This document shows, one piece after another, positions 1 to 6,180 of a DNA stretch of 6,329 bases. The DNA lies in NCBI GenBank assembly GCA_027489475.1, contig JAIXZQ010000379.1, positions 1-6,329 of the forward strand. The letters are read 5' to 3'. The stretch is from Methylophilus sp. (GTDB taxonomy: Bacteria > Pseudomonadota > Gammaproteobacteria > Burkholderiales > Methylophilaceae). The position numbers and the translations under genes are program-made. The notes beneath the pieces are model-generated. The model was not told the DNA's origin, made no database searches, and saw nothing but the letters and a program-made list of their open reading frames with translations. The stretch's first letter is position 1, and the number at the start of each line of letters is the position of its first letter.

Positions 1-459
1 ACAGGTTTCGCAACTGGTTTGCACCGGAATACGAATCTTGGTTTCTGTGCCGCGCGCCGCTTCCTCAAGCGAAATTTCGAGGTTGTAGCGTAAATCGGCA
101 CCACGGTAGACATTAGAGCGCTGACCACCACGGCCACCGCCAAAGATATCACCAAAGATATCGCCAAATGCATCGCTAAAGCCCCCAGAGCCAAAGCCGC
201 CAAAGCCACCGCCTCCCCCCATACTGGGGTCTACTCCGGCATGGCCATACTGATCGTAGGCGGCGCGCTTTTGCTCGTCGCTCAGGACTTCATAAGCTTC
301 TTTGGCCTCTTTAAAGCTCTCTTCAGCCTTGGGGTTATCGGGGTTACGGTCGGGGTGAAACTTCATCGCCAGTTTTTTGAAGGATTTTTTAATCTCTTCA
401 TCACTGGCATCGCGGTTAACCCCGAGCACTTCATAATAATCTTTTTTTGCAGCTGCCAT
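1..459 (-). CDS. dnaJ: Chaperone protein DnaJ, N-terminal 153 residues (cut by window edge)
   Basis: DnaJ is the J-domain (Hsp40) co-chaperone that delivers unfolded substrates to DnaK and stimulates its ATPase in the cytoplasm. The frame reads without a stop from the ATG at 459 to the left edge. Residues 5-72 are a complete J-domain, opening with [10 protein letters not shown], with the diagnostic HPD triad at residues 35-37 and the [10 protein letters not shown] end of helix IV. A Gly/Phe-rich linker follows (about 73-114) and includes the tandem DIFGDIFG motif. The peptide-binding domain then begins ([18 protein letters not shown]). The last visible residues, Cys150 and Cys153, form the first CxxC of the zinc-finger region, so this is a type I DnaJ and about 60% of the protein lies outside the window. 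The start is supported by an AAAGG ribosome site at 466-470, 6 nt upstream. It lies downstream of dnaK, separated by 94 bp that hold a terminator-like hairpin. No frameshift is seen. Confidence 0.97.
   Translation of the reverse strand, partial: MAAAKKDYYEVLGVNRDASDEEIKKSFKKLAMKFHPDRNPDNPKAEESFKEAKEAYEVLSDEQKRAAYDQYGHAGVDPSMGGGGGFGGFGSGGFSDAFGDIFGDIFGGGRGGQRSNVYRGADLRYNLEISLEEAARGTETKIRIPVQTSCETC
140..175 (-). repeat. Three tandem 12-bp units in the dnaJ Gly/Phe region
   Basis: On the plus strand the units read CCAAAGATATCA, CCAAAGATATCG and the diverged CCAAATGCATCG. On the coding strand they give [12 protein letters not shown]. The repeat is in frame and short. DIFGDIFG motifs are common in proteobacterial DnaJ linkers, so this is a normal low-complexity part of the gene rather than a separate element. 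Confidence 0.6.
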
Positions 460-493
460 TGCTTGCCTTTGTGTTGTGTTGTGAACAGCGTCT

Positions 494-540
494 AAAAATG
501 CGAAAGTCGTTAGCCTGTATGAGGACTAACGACTGTTCGC
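494..540 (-). terminator. Stem-loop with U-tract between dnaK and dnaJ (attenuator or processing hairpin)
   Basis: Read on the minus strand, the RNA folds into GCGAA/UUCGC, a bulged C, AGUCGUUAG/CUAACGACU, a bulged U, then CCU/AGG closing a CAUAC loop. That is 17 base pairs in all (500-540). The base is followed after one nucleotide by five U residues (494-498). This has the layout of a Rho-independent terminator lying 14 nt after the dnaK stop. The middle of the stem is not especially GC-rich and the U-tract is short, so partial termination, or protection of the dnaK mRNA 3' end, is as likely as full termination. The dnaJ start lies 35 nt beyond the U-tract. Confidence 0.5.
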
Positions 541-553
541 CTGCCTTGCCGAC

Positions 554-2470
554 TTAGTCCTTTTTCACTTCTTCAAACTCAGCATCGACCACATCGCCTT
601 CGACGGTTTTTTCGCCTTGTGGCTGTGCGCTTTCGGTATTGGCCTGTGCTTGTTGTTCAGCATAGACTTTTTCGCCCAGTTTTTGTGACGCTTCCATCAA
701 AGCATTGGTCTTGGCTTCAATATCGGCCTTATCGTCGCCCTTGGCAACCTCTTCCAGCGCTTTAATCGCTTCTTCAATCTTGGCTTTTTCATCCGCCTCA
801 ATCTTGTCGCCATGTTCGCCCAGAGATTTTTTCACGCTGTGCAACACGCTGTCCGCTTGGTTACGGGCATCGACCAATTCACGCAATTTCTTGTCTTCAT
901 CCGCATATTTAGCCGCATCTTCTTCCATGCGCTGAATCTCTTCTTCAGACAAACCAGAGTTAGCCTTAATAGTGATTTTGTTTTCTTTGCCGGTGGCCTT
1001 GTCTTTGGCAGACACATGCAAAATACCGTTGGCATCGATATCAAAAGTCACTTCAATCTGCGGCATACCGCGCGGTGCAGGCGGGATATCGCTTAAGTTA
1101 AATTGACCCAAGCTCTTGTTGCCAGACGCCATTTCACGCTCACCTTGCAACACATGGATGGTCACCGCATTTTGGTTATCTTCAGCGGTTGAAAACACCT
1201 GTGAAGCTTTGGTCGGAATCGTGGTGTTTTTCTTGATCAACTTGGTCATCACGCTACCCAGCGTTTCGATACCCAGTGACAGTGGAGTCACATCCAGCAG
1301 CAACACGTCTTTGACGTCGCCTTTCAACACGCCGCCCTGAATCGCTGCGCCCACGGCCACGGCTTCATCGGGGTTCACGTCTTTACGTGGTTCTTTGCCA
1401 AAAATCTCTTTAACCTTCTCTTGCACTTTTGGCATCCGGCTCTGACCACCGACCAAAATCACGTCAGAAATATCAGAAGGCGACACGCCCGCATCTTTCA
1501 ACGCCGTTTTACATGGCGCCATGGTGCGTTCAATCAGGTCTTCCACCAGAGATTCCAGCTTGGCGCGGGTGATTTTCACCACCAAATGTTTAGGACCGCT
1601 GGCATCTGCAGTGATGTAAGGCAGATTGACCTCAGTTTGTTGCGCGCCAGACAGCTCGATTTTGGCTTTTTCGGCCGCTTCTTTCAGACGCTGTTTAGCC
1701 AGCAAGTCATTACGCAGGTCCAAGCCGTTTTCTTTTTTGAATTCATCGGCCAAAAAGTCGATGATGCGGTTATCAAAGTCTTCACCGCCCAAGAAAGTAT
1801 CGCCGTTGGTGGAGAGCACTTCAAACTGGTGCTCGCCATCAATCTCCGTGATTTCGATAATTGAAATATCAAACGTACCGCCACCCAAGTCATACACTGC
1901 AATCTTGCGGTCGCCTTCTTGTTTATCTAACCCAAAGGCCAGCGCAGCCGCGGTAGGCTCGTTGATAATGCGTTTGACTTCCAAACCGGCAATGCGGCCG
2001 GCATCCTTAGTGGCCTGACGCTGGCTATCATTAAAGTAAGCCGGCACGGTAATCACGGCCTCGGTCACTTCTTCGCCCAGATAGTCTTCGGCGGTTTTCT
2101 TCATTTTGCGCAACACTTCGGCAGAAATCTGTGGCGGCGCCTGTTTTTTGCCACGTACTTCTACCCAGGCATCGCCATTGTCTGCCTTGGTGATGGTGTA
2201 AGGCATGAGGTCAATGTCTTTTTGCACTTCTTTTTCGTCAAAGCGACGGCCTATCAGACGCTTGACGGCAAACAGTGTGTTTTTAGGGTTGGTCACCGCC
2301 TGACGCTTAGCAGGGGCGCCGACTAAAATTTCGCCATCTTCTTGATAAGCGATGATAGAAGGGGTGGTGCGTGCGCCTTCGGCGTTTTCAATGACGCGAG
2401 GTTTGCCACCTTCCATCACTGCCACACATGAGTTGGTTGTCCCCAAGTCAATACCAATAATTTTTGCCAT
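554..2470 (-). CDS. dnaK: Molecular chaperone DnaK (Hsp70), complete, 638 aa
   Basis: DnaK is the cytoplasmic ATP-dependent Hsp70 chaperone that binds exposed hydrophobic peptides in nascent, stress-denatured or regulatory proteins, working with DnaJ and GrpE. The 638 residues equal the length I recall for the E. coli protein. The nucleotide-binding domain (1-~385) shows phosphate-1 loop [10 protein letters not shown] (5-14), the phosphate-2 loop DLGGGTFD (194-201, with the Thr199 autophosphorylation site) and [11 protein letters not shown]. The interdomain linker is VLLLD at 389-393. The substrate-binding beta domain follows, including the [17 protein letters not shown] stretch, then the helical lid. 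The tail ends [15 protein letters not shown], the conserved acidic DnaK C-terminus. The insertion in the ATPase domain typical of Gram-negative Hsp70 is present. The start has a good Shine-Dalgarno (TAAGGA, 2480-2485) 9 nt upstream. It sits between grpE and dnaJ on the same strand and has a candidate sigma-32 promoter of its own. Confidence 0.99.
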   Translation of the reverse strand: MAKIIGIDLGTTNSCVAVMEGGKPRVIENAEGARTTPSIIAYQEDGEILVGAPAKRQAVTNPKNTLFAVKRLIGRRFDEKEVQKDIDLMPYTITKADNGDAWVEVRGKKQAPPQISAEVLRKMKKTAEDYLGEEVTEAVITVPAYFNDSQRQATKDAGRIAGLEVKRIINEPTAAALAFGLDKQEGDRKIAVYDLGGGTFDISIIEITEIDGEHQFEVLSTNGDTFLGGEDFDNRIIDFLADEFKKENGLDLRNDLLAKQRLKEAAEKAKIELSGAQQTEVNLPYITADASGPKHLVVKITRAKLESLVEDLIERTMAPCKTALKDAGVSPSDISDVILVGGQSRMPKVQEKVKEIFGKEPRKDVNPDEAVAVGAAIQGGVLKGDVKDVLLLDVTPLSLGIETLGSVMTKLIKKNTTIPTKASQVFSTAEDNQNAVTIHVLQGEREMASGNKSLGQFNLSDIPPAPRGMPQIEVTFDIDANGILHVSAKDKATGKENKITIKANSGLSEEEIQRMEEDAAKYADEDKKLRELVDARNQADSVLHSVKKSLGEHGDKIEADEKAKIEEAIKALEEVAKGDDKADIEAKTNALMEASQKLGEKVYAEQQAQANTESAQPQGEKTVEGDVVDAEFEEVKKD

Positions 2471-2514
2471 AAAGTGTTGTCCTTAATGCGTTAATCTGAA
2501 TGCTGATGTATTCA

Positions 2515-2542
2515 TAATTGGGATGCAGCGAAGGATTTCAAG
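2515..2542 (-). promoter_or_regulatory. Candidate sigma-32 (RpoH) heat-shock promoter of dnaK
   Basis: On the minus strand a perfect CTTGAAA -35 element (2542-2536) is followed after 12 nt by TCCCAATT (2523-2516), which matches the RpoH -10 consensus CCCCATNT at most positions. The known spacing range for this promoter class is about 11-16 nt. A transcript would begin near 2508 and give a leader of roughly 38 nt before dnaK. The element lies entirely in the 116-bp gap between grpE and dnaK, so dnaK and dnaJ could be induced independently of grpE. This is a pattern match only; the -10 is weaker than that of grpE. Confidence 0.6.
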
Positions 2543-2565
2543 CCCCTATTTGTATTAGGGTTGAA
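2537..2565 (-). other. Imperfect inverted repeat in the grpE-dnaK gap
   Basis: TTCAA-GC-CCCTA (2537-2548) can pair with TAGGG-TTGAA (2556-2565), giving 10 base pairs with a 2-nt bulge and a 7-nt loop. No T-tract follows in the direction of transcription, so it does not resemble an intrinsic terminator. One arm contains most of the CTTGAAA -35 element of the candidate dnaK promoter. In grpE-derived read-through RNA it would form a hairpin 22 nt after the grpE stop, perhaps a 3'-end stabiliser or cleavage point. Confidence 0.35.
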
Positions 2566-2586
2566 GCCGCCAACTGCAGGCGTGGG

Positions 2587-3129
2587 CTAAGCCGCCTGTA
2601 TCACAGTGACCAGCGCTGGGCGCAATACGCGCTCGTTTAGGCTGTAGCCTTTTTGCAATACGCTTAACACGGTATTCGGCTCGCCTTCGGCCGGCACCAT
2701 GCTGATGGCCTGATGCTTGTTTGGGTCAAACTTTTCACCCAATGGGTTGATTTCTGCAATATTGAATTTTTCAAACACGCTGAGTAGCTGTTTGGCCGTC
2801 AATTCCACGCCATTTTTATAACTGGCCACATCGGCATTTTCAACCGCCAAAGCGGCGTCCAGGCTGTCTTTGACAGCCAACAATTCACCGCTAAATTTTT
2901 CCAGCGCAAACTTGCGGGCTTTATCAATATCATCAGCGGCGCGCCGACGAATATTTTCGCCTTCGGCTTTGACATACAGCACCTGTGCTTTGGCTTCTTC
3001 GAGTGCGGCCTCTAACTCGGCAATCCGCGTTGCAGCAGCGGCATGACTGTCTTGGCTGGTCGCATCCGCCGCTGGCGCTTCCGTGTGTTGGTGGTCTGTG
3101 GATACGTGTTCTGGTTGATCTGCTTGCAT
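2587..3129 (-). CDS. grpE: Nucleotide exchange factor GrpE, complete, 180 aa
   Basis: GrpE is the dimeric exchange factor that releases ADP from DnaK and acts as a thermosensor of the Hsp70 cycle. Residues 1-~32 are polar and Ala-rich, as in the disordered GrpE N-terminus. About 33-85 form a heptad-like long helix rich in Glu, Ala and Lys ([29 protein letters not shown]), the paired coiled coil. The C-terminal beta domain carries the family signature, with FDPNKHQAI at 134-142 and [14 protein letters not shown] at 161-174. Length is in the normal bacterial range (about 170-210). The ATG at 3129 is chosen because AGGGGAG lies 4 nt upstream and no other Met occurs before the conserved helix. 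It is the first gene of the heat-shock cluster and has a strong RpoH-type promoter in front. The gap to dnaK is 116 bp. Confidence 0.97.
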   Translation of the reverse strand: MQADQPEHVSTDHQHTEAPAADATSQDSHAAAATRIAELEAALEEAKAQVLYVKAEGENIRRRAADDIDKARKFALEKFSGELLAVKDSLDAALAVENADVASYKNGVELTAKQLLSVFEKFNIAEINPLGEKFDPNKHQAISMVPAEGEPNTVLSVLQKGYSLNERVLRPALVTVIQAA

Positions 3130-3140
3130 GGGGCTCCCCT
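3130..3140 (-). promoter_or_regulatory. grpE ribosome-binding site embedded in a G/C palindrome
   Basis: The Shine-Dalgarno AGGGGAG is followed directly by CCCC and the ATG, so it is part of the inverted repeat GGGG-AG-CCCC. A small hairpin (GGG, tetraloop GAGC, CCC) could partly hide the ribosome site next to the start codon. The spacing from the SD to the ATG is short (4-6 nt). Confidence 0.5.
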
Positions 3141-3167
3141 GAATTTTTGTCTACATCTAAGCGAATA

Positions 3168-3193
3168 ATGGTGTGTGCAAAACCACCAACCAT
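3168..3193 (-). other. Hairpin in the predicted grpE 5' leader
   Basis: Read on the minus strand, ATGGT (3193-3189) pairs with ACCAT (3172-3168). Inside, GTG pairs with CAC after a 2x2 internal loop, closing a GTTTTG hexaloop. It lies between the predicted transcription start near 3203 and the grpE start. It is short and may be incidental. Confidence 0.25.
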
Positions 3194-3209
3194 CATTGTC
3201 ATGGGCAGG

Positions 3210-3238
3210 ATGTGGGGCATGTCCCTACTGATTTCAAG
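3210..3238 (-). promoter_or_regulatory. Sigma-32 (RpoH) heat-shock promoter of grpE
   Basis: On the minus strand, ACC precedes a perfect CTTGAAA -35 (3238-3232). After 14 nt comes CCCCACAT (3217-3210), which differs from the RpoH -10 consensus CCCCATNT at one defined position. Start of transcription is expected near 3203, giving a leader of about 74 nt. The site lies in the 194-bp gap between waaC and grpE, exactly where a heat-shock operon promoter is expected. I saw no HrcA/CIRCE element (TTAGCACTC-N9-GAGTGCTAA) in this gap, so control appears to be by RpoH rather than HrcA. Confidence 0.8.
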
Positions 3239-3323
3239 GGTAACGGCAGTGAATCTGCAAGATTTATTTCTGAGCGAATGGCTTCCGCGAGGCTGAGCGC
3301 ACTGACTATCCACGCACCCGTGT

Positions 3324-4301
3324 CTATGACGGCGTATGCGTACCCAAAGACCATTGCGCTATCTGCGCAATGACAGCCTCAACACTGGGGCAGAGTCCTT
3401 TGCCCCCCAGATTGCTGGCCGGCGCCCATGCCCCGGGCGCCACTCCAGTCAATGCCGGTTCGGTGTCGGTATACAGCGCCACCACCGGCAAATTGAGGGC
3501 TGCGGCCAAATGCGACAAACCAGTATCGACACCCACTGCAAATTGCGCCTGCGGCATCAATTGCGCCAAGGCCGTTAAGTTATTGGGAGGCAATACCACC
3601 GCCTGCGGCACTTGTGCTGCAATGCGCTCGGCTCTCGCCTGTTCGTCATTGCTAGCCCATGGCAGCCACATTGCCACGCCTTGCGCAGCATAATACTGCC
3701 CCAAGGCGACCCAATGTGTTTCTGGCCAACACTTGCTTGCGCGGCTAGTGGCATGCAGCGCGATAAAAGCCGGTTGCCCTGCCGTGCGCGCAGACGCTGC
3801 CTGAATCAGGCCATAGTCTGGCAAGCCCTTTGGAAGCGTATAGCCCAAGGCCTGCGCCGCCAACTGACGCATGCGCAACACGGCGTGCTGGCGATAAAGA
3901 ATGGCATAGCGGTGGTCATACAGTCGACTGGCGAAAGGCTCTCGGATCGAGTTGGCATCATAGCCATGACGCGGCCCCTGCGCCCAGCGCGCCATGACCG
4001 CGCTTTTTATCAAGCCTTGTAAATCGAGAATAACATCATAAGGTTGCTGCGCCAGTTGCTGACGCACTGCGGTAATCGCGCGCCAGGTTTCACAACGCCA
4101 CCAATGCTTACGCCAGCGTCTCACCGCGACAGTAAACACTTGCTGAACATGCGGATGCAAACGAGGAATATCGGCAAAACTCTGTTCGACCACCCAGTCG
4201 ATATGGGCATCAGGGACATGCCGCACAACATCTTGCACCACCGGCAAGGCGTGTATCACATCCCCCATTGAAGTGGTTTTGACCAGCAGTATGCGTTTCA
4301 T
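3324..4301 (-). CDS. waaC: Lipopolysaccharide heptosyltransferase I (WaaC), 325 aa
   Basis: WaaC, a GT9-family (GT-B fold) enzyme at the inner membrane's cytoplasmic face, transfers the first L-glycero-D-manno-heptose from ADP-heptose to Kdo of Kdo2-lipid A. The N-terminus MKRILLVKTTSMGDVIHALPVV is the classic WaaC opening, and Asp14 corresponds to catalytic Asp13 of the E. coli enzyme. VILDLQGLIKSA (90-101) is the conserved acceptor-domain motif. In the C-terminal domain, HATSRASKCWPETHW includes Lys190, matching the nucleotide-binding lysine. GVDTGLSHLAAAL (257-269) is the GT9 donor-site signature. An upstream in-frame ATG at 4322 would add MYAKIAA, but family comparison favours 4301. Neither start has a visible Shine-Dalgarno. 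It is divergent from the waaG gene (30 bp apart) and upstream of grpE on the same strand, with no convincing terminator between. Length is typical (about 320). Confidence 0.95.
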   Translation of the reverse strand: MKRILLVKTTSMGDVIHALPVVQDVVRHVPDAHIDWVVEQSFADIPRLHPHVQQVFTVAVRRWRKHWWRCETWRAITAVRQQLAQQPYDVILDLQGLIKSAVMARWAQGPRHGYDANSIREPFASRLYDHRYAILYRQHAVLRMRQLAAQALGYTLPKGLPDYGLIQAASARTAGQPAFIALHATSRASKCWPETHWVALGQYYAAQGVAMWLPWASNDEQARAERIAAQVPQAVVLPPNNLTALAQLMPQAQFAVGVDTGLSHLAAALNLPVVALYTDTEPALTGVAPGAWAPASNLGGKGLCPSVEAVIAQIAQWSLGTHTPS

Positions 4302-4331
4302 GGCCGCTATTTTCGCATACAATGCCAGCGC

Positions 4332-5477
4332 ATGAAGTTTGCTTTTCTCATCTTAAAGTTCTTTCCTTATGGTGGCGTGCAACGCGATATGTTGCGCATC
4401 GCCCAAGACTGTGTGGCCCTCGGGCACACCGTCACCATTTTCACCGGTGAATGGCGTGGCGAACGGCCTGCCAATCTTGCGGTACACCTGTTCAAGCCGC
4501 GCGGTTGGCTGAATCATCATCGGCAACAGTCGCTGATTACGCAGATGCAAGCAGCCGTGCAAGCACGACAGGGGGCAGACGCCTTTGATGCGGTAGTGGG
4601 CTTTAACCGCATGCCAAATTTAGATGTCTATTTTGCCGCCGACCCGTGCTATGCCGCCCGCATGGCACGCGAGCCCTTTTATAAACGCTGGTCTGGCCGC
4701 TTTCGCTTTTTTTCTGCCATGGAACAAGCCGTGTTTGGTGCCGAGGCAAATACCCAGATATTGTTGTTGAATCAACAGGATCAAACGGTGTTTCAGCACT
4801 GGTATGCCACCGATAGCCAGCGCTTTCATCTGATTCCGCCCAATATCCCGTTGCAGCGGTTTGACAGTCTACCCGCCAAAGATTATCGCGCGCATGTACG
4901 CGAGACATTTGACTTACCCAAAGATGCCATCGTGTTGCTCACCGTTGGCTCAGCCTTTGTACGCAAAGGGGTGGATCGCGCGATTGTGGCCCTGAGTAGC
5001 CTGCCCGAACCGCTGAAAGCGCGCTGCTGGCTGTTGGCGGCGGGCGAATTTGAGTCTAGTAGCAATATGCGCGCCTTTGCCGCGCAACACGGTGTTGGCG
5101 CACGCTGTATTGAGGCGGGGGGACGGCCAGATATTCCGGCGCTGATGCGCGGCTGTGACCTGTTGGTGCATGCAGCCCGCTCAGAACTGGCAGGCATCGT
5201 GCTGATTGAAGCCATGACAGCGGGCTTGCCGCTGCTGGTGACTGGGGTGTGTGGCTATGCCGGTTATGTGGCGCAAGCGCAGGCCGGCACTGTATTGGAC
5301 GAACCGTTTATACAAACACGCATGAATCAGGCCCTGCAAGGTATGCTGACGGCATTGCCAGAGGCCCACTGGGGCGCACAAGGGCGTGCATTTGTGGCGC
5401 AAATGGCCGCCCAGCAAAGCAGCCACCCTGAGGCGCGACTCTTGATCGCTTGCGCAGCGCGCAAACAAAGCGCCTAG
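4332..5477 (+). CDS. waaG: LPS core glucosyltransferase, WaaG family (GT4), 381 aa
   Basis: WaaG uses UDP-glucose to add the first hexose of the outer core to heptose II of LPS, working at the cytoplasmic side of the inner membrane. The protein aligns by eye with E. coli WaaG along its length: FFPYGGVQRDMLRIA (10-24; acceptor-side Gly-rich loop), VVGFNRMPNLDVYFAADPCYA (88-108), VGSAFVRKGVDRAI (205-218; Arg211/Lys212 for donor phosphate), and HAARSELAGIVLIEAMTAGLP (280-300). The last holds the EX7E pair Glu285/Glu293 of retaining GT4 enzymes. VCGYAGYVAQAQAGTV follows. No signal peptide or transmembrane segment is seen, as expected for a monotopic enzyme. The donor sugar in this organism cannot be read from sequence; a related hexose is possible. 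The start lacks a Shine-Dalgarno and lies 30 bp from divergent waaC. The 3' end is 2 bp from the converging bioD stop. Confidence 0.92.
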   Translation: MKFAFLILKFFPYGGVQRDMLRIAQDCVALGHTVTIFTGEWRGERPANLAVHLFKPRGWLNHHRQQSLITQMQAAVQARQGADAFDAVVGFNRMPNLDVYFAADPCYAARMAREPFYKRWSGRFRFFSAMEQAVFGAEANTQILLLNQQDQTVFQHWYATDSQRFHLIPPNIPLQRFDSLPAKDYRAHVRETFDLPKDAIVLLTVGSAFVRKGVDRAIVALSSLPEPLKARCWLLAAGEFESSSNMRAFAAQHGVGARCIEAGGRPDIPALMRGCDLLVHAARSELAGIVLIEAMTAGLPLLVTGVCGYAGYVAQAQAGTVLDEPFIQTRMNQALQGMLTALPEAHWGAQGRAFVAQMAAQQSSHPEARLLIACAARKQSA

Positions 5478-5490
5478 CCTTAAGCGGCGC
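5461..5490 (-). terminator. Possible weak terminator of bioD at the convergent junction
   Basis: On the minus strand GCGCC (5490-5486) can pair with GGCGC (5474-5470) around an 11-nt loop that contains the bioD TAA. It is followed by TTTGTTTG. The stem has only five pairs and the T-tract is interrupted. It would lie inside the last codons of the converging waaG gene. No terminator for waaG is seen on the plus strand in this junction. Confidence 0.3.
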
Positions 5491-6175
5491 AGTAAGGCAG
5501 ACGCATGAGCGGTGGCTGCCCCAGCCAGTGACTCAAGGTAGTCAGATTTTCTTCTGCCGCAGCCATGGCCGGATCCACGTGATTGGCCACCCAGCCGCAC
5601 AGCGCTAATTGGCGCTGACGCAACACTTCAGCCGTTAACAAGGCATGGTTGATACAGCCTAATCGCATGCCCACCACCAACAGGGTAGGGCACTGTAGAG
5701 TGGCTATCAGATCGGCCAGCGTATGCTGCGTATTCACCGGCACCAGCAAGCCACCCGCACCTTCTACAATCACCACATCTGCCAGGGCTTTGAGCGCTAA
5801 ATAAGCCTGCGCAATCACCGCCAGCGAGATGTTGACCCCTGCTTGCTCAGCGGCAATATGAGGGGCAATCGGCGGATCAAAGCGATACGGGTTAATCAAG
5901 GACAATGGCGCAGCCACATTGCTGGCGGCCACCAGCTTGGCCACATCTTCGTTTTGCCAAACACCGTCTATCCATTCACAGCCAGAGGCAATGGGTTTCA
6001 TGGCCACCACGCGCCGACCTGTGGCCACCAGCGCACGCATCAAAGCCACCGTGACTGTGGTTTTGCCCACGCCAGTATCGGTGCCGGTAACAAAAAACTG
6101 TGCTGGCAAGCTGTCTAATGCATCTGGCCTAATCGCGCCCACTGCGTCGTGAAAAACAGGCGTTGTGTCTACCAT
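5480..6175 (-). CDS. bioD: ATP-dependent dethiobiotin synthetase BioD, 231 aa
   Basis: BioD closes the ureido ring of dethiobiotin from 7,8-diaminopelargonate, CO2 and ATP in the cytoplasm, the penultimate step of biotin synthesis. The P-loop GTDTGVGKTT is at 31-40 (Lys38). KPIASGCE (60-67) holds the second substrate/Mg lysine, NPYRFDPPIAPHIAAE (95-110) is the conserved substrate strand, VEGAGGLLVPV (137-147) the Mg/diaminopelargonate loop, and VVGMRLGCINHALLT (167-181) the dimer-interface signature. The reading frame is open back to an ATG at 6259, but that would overlap bioC out of frame. The ATG at 6175, 5 nt after the bioC stop and behind a weak purine-rich AGAAAGAA, gives a normal length. 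Even so, about 26 residues precede the P-loop strand, more than in E. coli BioD. Tight spacing to bioC suggests one transcript with coupled translation. Confidence 0.95.
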   Translation of the reverse strand: MVDTTPVFHDAVGAIRPDALDSLPAQFFVTGTDTGVGKTTVTVALMRALVATGRRVVAMKPIASGCEWIDGVWQNEDVAKLVAASNVAAPLSLINPYRFDPPIAPHIAAEQAGVNISLAVIAQAYLALKALADVVIVEGAGGLLVPVNTQHTLADLIATLQCPTLLVVGMRLGCINHALLTAEVLRQRQLALCGWVANHVDPAMAAAEENLTTLSHWLGQPPLMRLPYCAA

Positions 6176-6180
6176 GATAG

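Noticed and set aside
140..175. 12-bp tandem repeat in dnaJ as a phase-variable tract
   Set aside because: The unit length is a multiple of three, so copy changes would not shift the frame, and DIFG repeats are common in DnaJ linkers.
241..495. 84-codon hydrophobic plus-strand frame opposite the dnaJ start
   Set aside because: It is the complement of the conserved J-domain. The hydrophobic look (many Phe, Leu, Val) comes from reading the Lys/Glu-rich J-domain codons backwards.
1421..1864. 147-codon plus-strand open frame antisense to dnaK (and smaller ones at 705-935, 812-1096, 1116-1340, 1626-2018)
   Set aside because: They lie wholly opposite strongly conserved dnaK codons, resemble no family I know, and lack ribosome sites. 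Long antisense frames are expected from the codon bias of a highly expressed gene.
2933..3313. 126-codon minus-strand frame running from upstream of grpE into it out of frame
   Set aside because: It would cover the RpoH promoter and overlap grpE in another frame. Its sequence looks random, and grpE itself has a good ribosome site and signature motifs.
3130..3323. HrcA/CIRCE operator upstream of grpE
   Set aside because: I looked for TTAGCACTC-N9-GAGTGCTAA and found no convincing half-site pair.
3612..4022. 136-codon plus-strand frame opposite waaC
   Set aside because: It is a shadow of the well-supported waaC gene, with no recognisable domain and no ribosome site.
5181..5600. 139-codon minus-strand frame across the waaG-bioD junction, and 4883-5215 minus opposite waaG
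   Set aside because: Both are antisense to conserved WaaG motifs such as EX7E and to the bioD end. No support for coding.
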